Notes under the pieces: model-generated
Databases searched by the model: none
What the model saw: only the letters and a program-made list of their open reading frames with translations
What the model was told of the DNA's origin: nothing
Shown here: piece by piece, positions 39,155 to 48,647 of the stretch
Layout: the number at the start of each line of letters is the position of its first letter
Position numbering within the stretch: position 1 is the first letter of the stretch
Source: Verrucomicrobiaceae bacterium UBA2429
GTDB taxonomy: Bacteria > Verrucomicrobiota > Verrucomicrobiia > Verrucomicrobiales > Verrucomicrobiaceae
DNA length: 64,000 nt
Assembly: GCA_002343505.1 (NCBI GenBank)
Contig: DDQZ01000105.1
Coordinates: forward strand, 382-64,381
Reading direction: 5' to 3'
Translations under genes and position numbers: made by a program

Positions 39155-40525
39155 TCATGCCGGGGTTGCAAGCAACGCTCTCATGGCGGAGTGCAGCACA
39201 TCCTCCACATCAGGACTCACGCGCGACACCGGGCCGACCTCGTAGCCGCCCTGGGTGTAGGAAATGCGCGTGCCGATGTAGCCGGGCGCGTTGTCGCCAT
39301 AGGCGGCCATGGCGATGAAATCACCGGGGCTCGTCTGCTGCGCGGCGATCTGGTATTCGATGAACAGCTCGGCGGGCATGTGCAGGATGCGCGCGCCGCC
39401 GAGGCGCAGGCAGGTCAATGGGATTTTGACGCCTTCACGGGCGCGCTGAATGAACACCGCCTCACGCGTGGCGAAGGCCCGCTTGGCAAACGGGAGCGAT
39501 GAGTCCGCGAGGGTTTTGAGCAATGCGCCGGCAGCCTCCGGGTTGCGCAACGGCAGCGCCACCGGTTCGATGCGCCATTCGATGTCGGCAGCGGTGATGA
39601 TTTGCTTCTTTTGCGACTCCCACGCGGCCTTCATGCCCGCAAAGACACGTTCGGCGAGCACGGGGCGGTTTTCCGGGCTGCCATCGTTGTATTTGCCGGC
39701 GGTGATGTTGCCGCCCGCGCCGTTGAAATGAATGAAGCGCACGCCGGGCGCGGCCTTGTCCATCAAAGCACGGGCTCCGCCGATGAAGTCCCAGTTCACG
39801 CCGCCTTTGCCATAGTAGCTCATCGGATGCGTGGCGTAGTAGCTGAGCGCGGCGAGGGGCCTTTCGCCCTGCCAGAAGGTCACCATGCGCAGCAGCGGAT
39901 CAATCACGCCCTCCGGCGCGGTGGCGGCCTGCGGATGCTTCGACGCGCTCATGCGGGTGAAGGACACCTTGCCGTCCGGGCCGAGCACGCGGCGGTTGGA
40001 GGCCACTTTCTCGATCTTCCCCGAACCAAAGCCGACCTGCGTGATACTCTCCGCCTGTGTCAGACAATTCCGCGCCGCATCGGCAATCGCCTCGAACACA
40101 CGCTGGTCGAGCTGCGCGTTGGAAAATCGCCCGCCAAGCCCGTGCTCGGTGAGGAGTCTCTCCGTATCCAAATCGCTGCCCGGCGCGTCATGCTGATGCA
40201 CCGTATGCACCGCCACGCGATCACTCGTCGTGCCGACGGCCTTGGCGATGGTCTCGCGAATCAGGACATGGCTCGCATTGGCCAGAGCCACCCAGTCCAG
40301 CGCGCACAGCACGATGGGCTGCCCGGAGCCGAGAATGACGATGCCCCGCGCCAGCAGCGGCGTGACGATCTGTATGACCGGCATCACATTGCCATGGCAC
40401 AGCGGCGACTCCAGCGGCGGCGTGACATCCACCTCAAACGTGGCGATGCGCAAACCGCCTTCCGCAGCATGGAGATTCAGCAAAGGCGCGGCGAGAAGGC
40501 TTTGGGTGAAGAGGCGGCGTTTCAT
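39155..40525 (-). CDS. Secreted neutral/alkaline ceramidase-like protein
   Basis: A 456-residue exported protein with the N-terminal fold of neutral ceramidases and related amidohydrolase-like proteins. It has a leader (MKRRLFTQSLLAAPLLNLHA), then LRIATFEVDVTPP, the His-rich segment RVAVHTVHQHDAPGSD that resembles the zinc site, and NGAGGNITAGKYNDG. It is shorter than classical ceramidases and lacks their C-terminal immunoglobulin-like domain. In PVC genomes such proteins often lie beside sulfatases and may cleave acyl-amides or sugars. It is the last gene of a five-gene minus-strand cluster, 20 bp after a sulfatase. Confidence 0.78.
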   Translation of the reverse strand: MKRRLFTQSLLAAPLLNLHAAEGGLRIATFEVDVTPPLESPLCHGNVMPVIQIVTPLLARGIVILGSGQPIVLCALDWVALANASHVLIRETIAKAVGTTSDRVAVHTVHQHDAPGSDLDTERLLTEHGLGGRFSNAQLDQRVFEAIADAARNCLTQAESITQVGFGSGKIEKVASNRRVLGPDGKVSFTRMSASKHPQAATAPEGVIDPLLRMVTFWQGERPLAALSYYATHPMSYYGKGGVNWDFIGGARALMDKAAPGVRFIHFNGAGGNITAGKYNDGSPENRPVLAERVFAGMKAAWESQKKQIITAADIEWRIEPVALPLRNPEAAGALLKTLADSSLPFAKRAFATREAVFIQRAREGVKIPLTCLRLGGARILHMPAELFIEYQIAAQQTSPGDFIAMAAYGDNAPGYIGTRISYTQGGYEVGPVSRVSPDVEDVLHSAMRALLATPA

Positions 40526-40545
40526 GGCGGGTTTTTGTCAGTTCT

Positions 40546-42093
40546 TCAGTTAGGCTGCCAGGGGCGGTGCCAAGCTTCGAACTCCTTGGCCATCGCGGCG
40601 ACACGTTCGGGATGTTCGCTGGAGAGATTGCGGGTTTCGGCGCGATCCTGGCTGAGGTTGTAGAGTTCCCACGCGCCCTTCGGCGGGGAGACGATCTTCC
40701 ATGGGCCCCTGCGCACGGCCCGGTGGCCGCTGGTGGCCCAGCAGAGGCTTTCATGGCCTGCTCGCGGCTTTCCTTCGAGCACCGGGCGCAAAGATTTTCC
40801 GGCCGGCGGGGCGATGACTCGGTTGTCGAACTTTTGCGGGCAAGTCTGCCCGGCGACATCCAGCACGGTGGCGGTGATGTCGGTGATGTGGCTCAGCTCA
40901 TGGGTGATCTGCCCGGCTTTCGTCACGCCGGGCCACCAGGCGATCAGCGGGGAGGCGATGCCGCCTTCGTAGTTCGACTGCTTGTGATCCCGGAACGGCG
41001 TGTTTGACAGGCAGGACCAGGCCGGGCCGGCGGTGACAAAGGTGTCTGCCGGACCCGGCATGATGCCGGGCTTGTTGCCCACTCGCGTGAGGGTGCCATC
41101 GCTGCGCCAGGTGCGGTCCGGCTTGTCGAGCTGGCCCACGGACCGGTCGGAGGCGCCGTTGTCGCTGAGGAAAAAGACGAGCGTGTTCGTGCCGCGCACC
41201 GCCTCCATCACACGGCCCACGCTTTGATCCAGGCAGTCAATCTGCGCGGCGAAGACCGCCATGCGCTCGGCCTCCCAGTCGAGGTTCTGCGCCTCGCCCC
41301 AGGGCTTGGCTTTGGCATCGCGCGCGGCGAGCTGTGAGCTGGCTGGCAGCAGGCCTTTTTCGATGAGCCGCTTCAGCCGCTGCTCGCGCGCGGTGTCCCA
41401 GCCAAGTTCGCGGTAGAGCTTCCGATACTTCGCGATGTCCGCCTCCTTCGCATGCAGCGGCCAGTGTGGCGCGTAGTGGGACATGTAGAGAAGAAAGGGT
41501 TTCTGCTTGTCGCGCTGCTGGAGGAACTCGAGGGTGAAATCGGTGATGAGATCGGTTTTGTAGCCGCCCTCGGGAATGGAGTACGGCTTTCCGTCGCGGT
41601 AAAAAGCCGTGTTGCGCACATCGGCGAAGTAATTGCCCGGCCCTTGGTGGCCGGTGGTGCCAAAGTAGCGCCCGACATGCCGCGAGAGGTTCTCCGGCTC
41701 GTGCCAGTCCTCCGCCGTGAGCATGTCAAGCCGGCCGACGGCGCAGGTCTCGTAGCCCGCGCGGTTCAGCAGCTCGAACATCGTCACGCAGCGGTCATTG
41801 AGCAGGCCAGTCCACAGCGTGATGCCGACCTGATGCGGATGCTGCCCGGTCATCAATGCGGCGCGCGAAGGACCGCAGAGTGCGCAGTTGTAAAACTGCG
41901 TGAACCTCACACCTTCGGCTGCAAGCCGGTCGAGATTCGGCGTCTGAATCTCTCCGCCATAGCAGCCCAGGTCGGAGAAACCCATGTCATCCGCCATGAT
42001 GACGATGATGTTTGGTGGAGCCGCGAAAGACAGGCCGCAAGAGATCGCAAGGATCACAAAAAAAGAGAGCAAGAGCGTTCGGTGGGACTTCAT
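40546..42093 (-). CDS. Secreted sulfatase (S1 family) with canonical CGPSR site
   Basis: A 515-residue sulfatase with signal peptide (LLLSFFVILAISCGLSFA). The metal site is IIVIMADDMGFSDLGCYGG. The formylglycine motif is NCALCGPSRAALMTGQHP with Cys73, a canonical CxPSR. Other landmarks are LYMSHYAPHWPLHAKEADIA and FFLSDNGASDRSVGQ. It is about as long as N-acetylgalactosamine-6-sulfatase-like PVC enzymes. It lies 34 bp downstream of the helicase gene and 20 bp upstream of the ceramidase-like gene on the same strand. Confidence 0.93.
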   Translation of the reverse strand: MKSHRTLLLSFFVILAISCGLSFAAPPNIIVIMADDMGFSDLGCYGGEIQTPNLDRLAAEGVRFTQFYNCALCGPSRAALMTGQHPHQVGITLWTGLLNDRCVTMFELLNRAGYETCAVGRLDMLTAEDWHEPENLSRHVGRYFGTTGHQGPGNYFADVRNTAFYRDGKPYSIPEGGYKTDLITDFTLEFLQQRDKQKPFLLYMSHYAPHWPLHAKEADIAKYRKLYRELGWDTAREQRLKRLIEKGLLPASSQLAARDAKAKPWGEAQNLDWEAERMAVFAAQIDCLDQSVGRVMEAVRGTNTLVFFLSDNGASDRSVGQLDKPDRTWRSDGTLTRVGNKPGIMPGPADTFVTAGPAWSCLSNTPFRDHKQSNYEGGIASPLIAWWPGVTKAGQITHELSHITDITATVLDVAGQTCPQKFDNRVIAPPAGKSLRPVLEGKPRAGHESLCWATSGHRAVRRGPWKIVSPPKGAWELYNLSQDRAETRNLSSEHPERVAAMAKEFEAWHRPWQPN

Positions 42094-42127
42094 GTGGGAA
42101 GTTGGAATGTTCGCCTTGGACGACTCT

Positions 42128-43417
42128 TCACCAATAACGATGGGGAAGAGTTTTCTTCAGATAATTCAGCGCCCTTCTTTCAGGCCAGATGCGCCTTAGG
42201 GTATTGGGAATGCAGATTTGGCTGCGCGAACAGACTCGCGAAAGGCCCACATAAACCTGCCCGCCAACAAAAGCATTGTCAGCTTCGAGAACAATTGGCG
42301 ACGTGGCGGTCTGACCTTGCATCTTGTGGATCGTAATCGCCCAGGCCAGTGTCAGTGGGATCTGAGTGAATGTCGCTTCATCAGGCTCTTTATTTGCTCT
42401 CCTACAGCTGAGTTCATAAGTCCAGGTGTGGCGCGCCACTGTCTTCTTATCGCCGATTTGATTTTGAATTACTACACGCTCATTGCTTTTGTCTATTTCA
42501 ACAACCTCAGCAAGTGTGCCGTTTACCCAGTTCTCCGCAACGGATATATTAGCCCTTAGCATAACGCGAGCACCCACCTTCAGGAGTATGTCCTTTTCGA
42601 CGGGAGTGTCCCCAGTCCAACGTTGTTCGGTGGCGATAAACCGCAGAGCATCTCCTTCCAGTTTGTACAACTGTTGGGAGTTGTAGTCAGCAACCTGCTT
42701 GTTTGTGCACATAACGCGGAGGGCACGATTCTGGTCTGGCAACGATCGCTTCAGCCCATCAAGCAGTTCGTGATGCATTTCGATCAGATCACCCAGCCTA
42801 GCCCAGTCAAGCAACTTGGCATACTCAGGATCGCTTTCCTGGCGGTGATTTGTAGTTAGTTCGACTGTTTTGAATGCAGCATCAGCCCAAGCTTTGGCAC
42901 CAAAGAACCAGGGTGACCTCCATGCATTTCGTTTACTGCCATCGAACCAAGGCTTGTGATTTATCTTCTCAACCGGTGGAAGCTGAAGTGGATCACCAAG
43001 CGCCACCAACCTCACTCCACCAAACGGCGCGGCAGGATTAGGCCCTTGTGTACGAAGCACATGATCCAATGCATCAAGAACATCTGAGCGCACCATGGAT
43101 ATTTCGTCGATAAACAAAATTTCAAGCCCCTCGAACTCCCCATTACGCTTGAGGTTTTTCAACCAATCTCCATCACGGGAAATGATACCAAATGGAAACC
43201 GACCGACAGGAAGATGGAACATTCCGTGAATGGTGCTTCCTTCACAATTCAAGGCAGCCATGCCCGTAGGGGCTACTATTGCGTATTTATTTGGTGGAAT
43301 CCCTTCGGTCAAATGCTTTAGCAAAAAGGACTTTCCCGTTCCAGCTTGCCCTACAATCAACAGATTGTCTGGTGTCGTTCTGAAACGGTGAATCGCCTGC
43401 TGCTTGTCGGGAGTCAT
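42128..43417 (-). CDS. PIF1/RecD-like superfamily I helicase (AAA ATPase)
   Basis: A 429-residue cytoplasmic ATP-dependent helicase of the PIF1 type. Walker A is GQAGTGKS at 23-30, Walker B is LFIDEISMV at 102-110, then LVALGDPLQLPPVEK (motif III) and TTNHRQ (motif IV-like). The C-terminal part has WAITIHKMQGQT and VYVGLSRV, the UvrD_C_2-like motifs V/VI. It is clearly AT-richer than its neighbours: 28 of 60 bases at 43081-43140 are G or C, against 43 of 60 at 43981-44040. Although it shares strand and close spacing with sulfatase genes (13 and 34 bp), its function is unrelated, which suggests acquisition. It could be a stray mobile or defence gene. Confidence 0.88.
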   Translation of the reverse strand: MTPDKQQAIHRFRTTPDNLLIVGQAGTGKSFLLKHLTEGIPPNKYAIVAPTGMAALNCEGSTIHGMFHLPVGRFPFGIISRDGDWLKNLKRNGEFEGLEILFIDEISMVRSDVLDALDHVLRTQGPNPAAPFGGVRLVALGDPLQLPPVEKINHKPWFDGSKRNAWRSPWFFGAKAWADAAFKTVELTTNHRQESDPEYAKLLDWARLGDLIEMHHELLDGLKRSLPDQNRALRVMCTNKQVADYNSQQLYKLEGDALRFIATEQRWTGDTPVEKDILLKVGARVMLRANISVAENWVNGTLAEVVEIDKSNERVVIQNQIGDKKTVARHTWTYELSCRRANKEPDEATFTQIPLTLAWAITIHKMQGQTATSPIVLEADNAFVGGQVYVGLSRVCSRSQICIPNTLRRIWPERRALNYLKKTLPHRYW

Positions 43418-43430
43418 TTGTAAATGTCGA

Positions 43431-44816
43431 CTAATTCTGCTTTTTTGCCGGCTTGTATTTCACCGGCTCGCTCGCGTCGTTTTTCACATCAAGCTGCCAG
43501 TTGGTGATCAGGTTTGCGAGGCGTTCGACTTCCTGCGGACGTTTGACGGCAAGGTCCTGCTTCTCGGAGGGATCGGTGGCGAGGTCGTAGAGCTCCCAGG
43601 GGGCTTTGGCTTTCGGGCGGATGAGTTTGAGGCTGCCTTCACGCACGGCGACGGTGTCGCGCAGATGGTAAAAGAGGCGTTCGTGGGGTGAGGGGGCGTC
43701 CCCGTCCAGCGCTGGGAGACAGTCGCGGCCGTCGAGGATGCGATCCTTGGGCGCGGGCAATCCTGCGGCCTTCAAAAACATTGGCAGAAGGTCCAGGTGG
43801 CTGAGCATGGCCTTCGAGACGGTGCCGGGTTTGATTTTGCCGGGCCAGCGGAAGATTGCAGGCACGCGGATGCCGCCTTCATACAAGGTGGGCGCGCCAT
43901 CGCGATAGATGTCGGCGCTGGCGACGCCGAGGCCGTGCGTGGGCCGCAGGATGGGGCCCATGTCGGAGACAAAGACGACGAGCGTGTTGTCGCGCTGGCC
44001 GGCGGCATCAAGCGCGGCGAGCACGCGGCCGACGTTGTCATCCATGGCGGTGATGACCGCGAGGTAGCGGCGTTTTTCATTCTGCTCGGAGGGATCCCAG
44101 CCGTAGGCGGCAAAGGCGCGGTCAGGGGCCTGCCATTGCGGTATCTCGCCCTCGGCGACGTTGATCTTGCTGACGTAGTGCGGGGCGTTGAAGGGCAGGT
44201 AGAGGAAGAACGGCTTGCCGCCCTTGCTTTGGCGCTGGATGAAATCAGCGGAGGCCTCGGCGAAGAGGTCGCCGCTGTAACCTTCCATGCGTTGCAGCTC
44301 GGTGCCGCGAAACAGGTCGTATTCGCCGTGGTAGGTGTGGGCGAAGTAATGGATGTTGCCACTGCGGCAGCCGAGGAACTCGTCGAAGCCGCGCTCCGTG
44401 GGGCGGCTGCCGGGCGCAAAGCCGATGTTCCACTTGCCGATGCAGGCGGTGGCGTAGCCCGCGTCTTTTAAATACTGCGGCATGATGCGCTCGCGGTGCG
44501 GCAGGCCGACGCCATGCCAGTTCTCCTCGACCACGAGCTGATGCAGCAAACCGTTGCGCAGCGGATGCCGACCTGTCAGCACCGCACCGCGCGACACGGT
44601 GCAGGTGGAGGTGACGACGTAAAAATCCGTGCAGAGCGCGCCGTCTGCCGCAAGCCGGTCGAGGTATGGCGTTTTGACCTCCTTGTTGCCATAGCAGCCG
44701 AGATCGCCGTAACCGACATTGTCGGCATACATGAAGACGATGTTCGGCGGAGCCGCGAATGACTGGCCGCAAAAGACCGCAAGGATCGCAAAGAGAACTG
44801 GAAGGGAGCTTCTCAT
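43431..44816 (-). CDS. Secreted sulfatase with atypical CTVSR site
   Basis: A 461-residue sulfatase with a signal peptide (VLFAILAVFCGQSFAA). Metal-binding segments are PNIVFMYADNVGYGDLGCYG, in which Ala-Asp-Asn stands where Ala-Asp-Asp is usual, and VVFVSDMGPILRP, in which DMG stands where DNG is usual. The formylglycine motif is TSTCTVSRGAVLTGRHP: Cys72 with Val in place of Pro. The rest (GKWNIGF, HLDLLPMFLKAAGLP, AKAPWELYDLATDPSEKQDL) is typical. The gene is 13 bp upstream of the helicase and follows the phosphoesterase-like gene by 110 bp. The unusual metal ligands and motif leave activity open. Confidence 0.88.
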   Translation of the reverse strand: MRSSLPVLFAILAVFCGQSFAAPPNIVFMYADNVGYGDLGCYGNKEVKTPYLDRLAADGALCTDFYVVTSTCTVSRGAVLTGRHPLRNGLLHQLVVEENWHGVGLPHRERIMPQYLKDAGYATACIGKWNIGFAPGSRPTERGFDEFLGCRSGNIHYFAHTYHGEYDLFRGTELQRMEGYSGDLFAEASADFIQRQSKGGKPFFLYLPFNAPHYVSKINVAEGEIPQWQAPDRAFAAYGWDPSEQNEKRRYLAVITAMDDNVGRVLAALDAAGQRDNTLVVFVSDMGPILRPTHGLGVASADIYRDGAPTLYEGGIRVPAIFRWPGKIKPGTVSKAMLSHLDLLPMFLKAAGLPAPKDRILDGRDCLPALDGDAPSPHERLFYHLRDTVAVREGSLKLIRPKAKAPWELYDLATDPSEKQDLAVKRPQEVERLANLITNWQLDVKNDASEPVKYKPAKKQN

Positions 44817-44926
44817 GACCGGCTAATGATTGGCAATGAGGTAAACCGATGCAGGCGCCGCTGTATTGCATCCAGGAGCGCTTGATTGCCGGAGAGAAAT
44901 CGGTGCCCGGCCCCATCCAGCAATGC

Positions 44927-46069
44927 TCACTGCGCGCGCTTCTTGAAAGTCTTGCTGTCGAGCACGCGGCCGTCGTCCAGGGCCTTGATCTCGACGGTCA
45001 TCGTTCCGGCGTCGCGGTCGAGGGTGATGAGCTTGTAGCTGGCAGACTTGTCGGAGAAGGCGGCCTTGGTGTCGTGGCCGAAGGTGCCGTTGCCGCGCAC
45101 GGAGCTGTTGTAGTAGGTCATGCCGTCCAGCTCGGTGCGCTCGGCGTGGTAGCACTCGCCGGAGATGGCGATGCTGCTTTTTTCAATGACGCGCTTCCAG
45201 CCGCCTTCGGCATGGCGGCGCACCGTGCCGCTGGTCTCGCCATAGACGGTGATCACAAAGCCCGCCTTCGTGCTGTTCATCGTCTCCTCGAACCATTTGA
45301 ATTGCTCGGAGTCCTTGTCGAAGGCGTTGCAGGCCTGGTTGGGTTTGCCGAAGTCGCCGGTGTGACTCATGTCCACGCTGATGAGGCGTAGATCGAAGTC
45401 CGGTACGTCCCAGGCCCAGATCCATTCCTTGCCGGGCAGCGCGAAGAACTTCCTGTAGCCGGTGGCGGCGATGTCGTAGCCCGGCTCCTCCATGCTGATG
45501 CCGTTGGGGCGGATCTTGCGGTCAAGATTGCCGAGTGAGACCATGAAGGGCGTGCTGCGGAAAAGGTCCGCCTGCGTGTCAATGGCCGTGCTGTGGGACT
45601 TGGTGGCCTCCTTGTCCGCCTGCGTGGCAAATTGATACTGCATGGCCGTGTCGCCCGCGGAGATGAGCAGGTGCGGGTCGTCCTTCTTGATCGCGGCGAA
45701 GTTCAGCTTCGCGTCCGCGCGGATGTTCGTCACGACAGCGATGCGCAGCAGCTTCGATGGATAGCCTTTGAAGGTGTTGATGTCCGAAACCTGATCACCA
45801 CTCTTCACGCGGTAGTGATAAACGACATCCTTCTGCGGGATCGGGATCTCCACATGATGCAGCGTGCGGCTGCCGTCCACCTTCGCGCTTTCACCAAGCT
45901 GTGGCGATGTGCCAAACTCGACCACGGAATCGCCAGGGTTGGTGGTTTCCCAAGAGATGACGATTTTCGAGTTGTCCGGCGACTGGTGCGTCATCCAGAT
46001 GCGCTCGACTTTGGCGAAAGCGGAGGTGCTCAAAAAAGCCAGTGTGAGGGCAAGGAGGGTCGGTTTCAT
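44927..46069 (-). CDS. Purple-acid-phosphatase-like secreted protein with degenerate metal ligands
   Basis: A 380-residue exported protein (signal peptide MKPTLLALTLAFLSTSAFA). A fibronectin-III-like N-terminal domain (residues 25-100: ISWETTNPGDSVVEFG, VVYHYRVKSGDQ) and a metallophosphoesterase-like domain match the layout of purple acid phosphatases. The metal motifs are eroded. The first motif is VVTNIRAD where an Asp-x-His or Asp-x-Gly pair is expected, GD at 139-140 is kept, GNHE reads GNLD (180-183), and the late GHxH reads GECYH. It may be a pseudo-enzyme or use another chemistry. It heads the minus-strand cluster and is divergent from a broken LysR gene. Confidence 0.72.
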   Translation of the reverse strand: MKPTLLALTLAFLSTSAFAKVERIWMTHQSPDNSKIVISWETTNPGDSVVEFGTSPQLGESAKVDGSRTLHHVEIPIPQKDVVYHYRVKSGDQVSDINTFKGYPSKLLRIAVVTNIRADAKLNFAAIKKDDPHLLISAGDTAMQYQFATQADKEATKSHSTAIDTQADLFRSTPFMVSLGNLDRKIRPNGISMEEPGYDIAATGYRKFFALPGKEWIWAWDVPDFDLRLISVDMSHTGDFGKPNQACNAFDKDSEQFKWFEETMNSTKAGFVITVYGETSGTVRRHAEGGWKRVIEKSSIAISGECYHAERTELDGMTYYNSSVRGNGTFGHDTKAAFSDKSASYKLITLDRDAGTMTVEIKALDDGRVLDSKTFKKRAQ

Positions 46070-46152
46070 GGTTGATGGGCTAGCTTTACGCCTTTCAAGA
46101 TCGCAATATTTGGAGGCCATGAAGAATAAGATTATATGTTGAGGTGCTCTGA

Positions 46153-47088
46153 ATGAGCTGGCCGCTTTCAACAGACTCATATTCACGGTTTTGCTGTGGA
46201 TGTTTCCGCTCAGGATGGCACTTCAAGTACCACCACCTCCGCTACTTCCGCGCCATCACCCATGAGGGCAGCCTCACGAAGGCCGCGAAGCATCTCAAAC
46301 TCTCGCAATCGGCCCTCAGCGTGCAGCTTCGCAGTTTGGAGGAAAACCTCGGCCAGCCGCTGTTTGAGCGGAAGCACAAGGCCCTCGTGCTCACCGAGGC
46401 CGGCCAGATCGCGCTGGAATATGCCGACTCCATCTTCCGCAGCGGCGAGGAACTCACCGACCTGCTGCAAAACCGCGCCAAACGCAGCCGCGGCTTCCTC
46501 CGTGTCGGCGCGGCGTCGAATTTGTCGCGCAACTTCCAGCTCACCTTCCTGTGACCGCTCATCACCCGCGATGATGTCGAGCTCATCATCCACTCCGGCA
46601 CACTGCGCGAGCTTTTGACCCAGCTCCAGGCCCGCACGCTCGATGTCGTGCTTTCCAACACGCCTGTGCGCCGCGATGCCGAGACCGGCTGGCACAGTCA
46701 TTTGCTCGACGAACAAACAGTGAGTCTCGTGGGGCACAAAACACGCGGCATGAAGCCCTTTCGCTTTCCCGAGGACATGCGCAAAACGCCTGTCGTGCTC
46801 CCCAGCCTCGAAAGCAGCATCCGTGCCCCATTTGACGTCCTCATGGATCAAACCGGCATTCGTCCCATCATCGCAGCCGAAGTCGATGACATGGCCATGC
46901 TCCGCCTCATGGCCTGTGAAACGAATGGTGTCACCCTCGTCCCGCCCGTCGTCGTTCGTGACGAGTTGGAAAGCGGTGCGCTCGTCGAGCGACACTGTTT
47001 CCCCCAGATCAAGGAGAGCTTCTATGCCATTACTCCAAGCCGCCGCTTCCCGAATCCGATTCTCCGTGAGCTGATGAAGCGGAAGTGA
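46153..47088 (+). pseudogene. LysR (NhaR-like) regulator interrupted by one in-frame TGA
   Basis: Reads as a full-length LysR protein of about 290 residues except for one TGA at 46552-46554. Upstream of it is a normal helix-turn-helix (HHLRYFRAITHEGSLTKAAK, HLKLSQSALSVQLRSLEENL) and SRNFQLTFL. Directly after the stop, in the same frame, come PLITRDDVELIIHSGTLREL and the rest of the effector domain (MLRLMACETNGVTLVPPVVV). Relatives of this NhaR-like type usually have Arg at the interrupted position, so CGA to TGA is the simplest explanation. The start codon is unsure: the first 22 codons (from MSWPLSTD) do not look like the family. It is divergent from the phosphoesterase-like gene. Confidence 0.82.
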
Positions 47089-47091
47089 AAA

Positions 47092-48642
47092 CTACTGCCT
47101 CGGCCCATACACGGGAATTTTTTCGCCCGAATACGCACCCGCTTCAGTCAGTGCGGAGAAGTCAGGTGGCTCGTAGAGCCTTGCGGGGTCTTCGGGGAGT
47201 GAAACGGGGACTTTGAGCTCGCGGCCGTGTTTTTCGAACTCGGTGCCCGGAAGCTTTTGGAAGGTCCAGGAGCGGATTTTGCCTTCAAAGGGCATGCCGA
47301 GGACGGCGTAGGCATTGTGGTCGATGAGGCAGTGGTCGCCGAAGCTCTGCGCATCGACGGCGCGGCCTCGTCCAGGACCGTAGCCGCCGTATTTTGCGCC
47401 TTCGGGTGGTTTGCCGCCGATGATGAGGTTGTGGGTGATCACGGCGTGATCAAATGGCTCGCTGGTGTGAATGCCGAGGCCGTCGCCGGCTTTCACGACG
47501 GTGTTGTGCTGGATGACATCGCCCTGGCTGAAACGGTGCAGTTTGAAGGGCTCGAGGATGATGTTGAACATCACGTTGCGCCGGAAGTAGTTCGGCCCGC
47601 CGAGTCCGGGTTGCGAGGAGATGCCGACGAAGCAGTTCGTGAGGCGATTCCGCATCACGCGGCAGTTGTGCAGGGCGAAATCGGCCTCGATGCCGTCGTC
47701 GAGACCGGCGCTGAGATCGTTGTTGAGGATGTCATTGCACATCTGCGGTGCCGCGCCGTCGTCTTCCATGTGGCTGATGCAGTCACGGAAGCCGCTGACG
47801 CGGTTGTGGCGGATCACATTGCCGCTGCCGGTGAACTGGATGCCCTCGCCCTCGTTGTCGCCGCCCGCGCCCATGATCTGCGGCTTCCACTCGCGGATGC
47901 CGGTGATGACGTTGTCCTCGATGCAGCCGTTCATCATGCCCGGCTTATAAGCCTTGATGCCAAACTGCGCGTTGATGCGGCAACACCGCACCACGCAGTG
48001 CTCCGAGCCATTCAAGCGCACCGGCCCGTTCACGGTGACGCCTTCGAGATACACCCACTTGCGATTCGTCAGGCTGATCTCGCTGAAAACAGCCTTTCCG
48101 CTCGTGCTGCGATAAACAATCGGCCTTCCAGGCTCTCCATCGCGATTGAACGTCGCCGCACCGTAATCGCCATCCGCCAGCAACAGCACCTCGCCGGGCT
48201 TCACGGCATTCAAATCGCCCTTCGAGCCGTTTTTGACCACCGCATCGGCTTTGGCGATGGGTTCGGGCCGGGTGCTTGCCTGAACGACTTTCGTCGCGGA
48301 GCCGCCATCGGGGTCATGGAGCTTCAATTCGATCTCGTAGCTCGTTCCCGCCTCCAAATCGAACACGCTGCCGCTGAGTCGATTCGTCCAAGTGAAGATC
48401 GGCGAGGTCTTTTAGCTCTTGCCGGCAGGCACACGCCGCAATGCTTCAGCATCGCGCCAGGCCGCTTCGCCTTCTTTTCGCACTTTCACCTCACAAGTCG
48501 CGTCGAGATCGCCATCGCCCTCGATCTGCCATTCGACAGCGAGGTGGTTGATTGTCGGAAACGGCGTGGTGATCTCACCGGGTTGCATTGATTCAGCCGC
48601 GGAGAGCCGCAGTCCAAAAAGGAACAGAAGGAGGAAGCGCAT
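47092..48642 (-). pseudogene. Secreted right-handed beta-helix (polysaccharide lyase 6-like) protein interrupted by TAA
   Basis: A 516-codon gene with one in-frame TAA at 48412-48414 after about 76 codons. The first part encodes a signal peptide (MRFLLLFLFGLRLSAAES) and a fibronectin-like strand region ending VPAGKS. After the stop the same frame continues KTSPIFTWTNRLSGSVFDLE and then a beta-helix (VKPGEVLLLADGDYGAATFN, NRKWVYLEGVTVNGPVRLNG, GIEADFALHNCRVMRNRL) like chondroitinase B/alginate lyase-type proteins. A Gln codon (CAA) would restore it. The 3' part might still be translated from an internal start but would lack a leader. It starts 5 bp after the small membrane protein gene. Confidence 0.8.
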
Positions 48643-48647
48643 GCGAC

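Noticed and set aside
46552..46554. TGA read as selenocysteine or programmed readthrough
   Set aside because: LysR proteins have no selenocysteine at this position, no stem-loop was evident directly after the codon, and neighbouring genes are broken by TAA and TAG in the same way.
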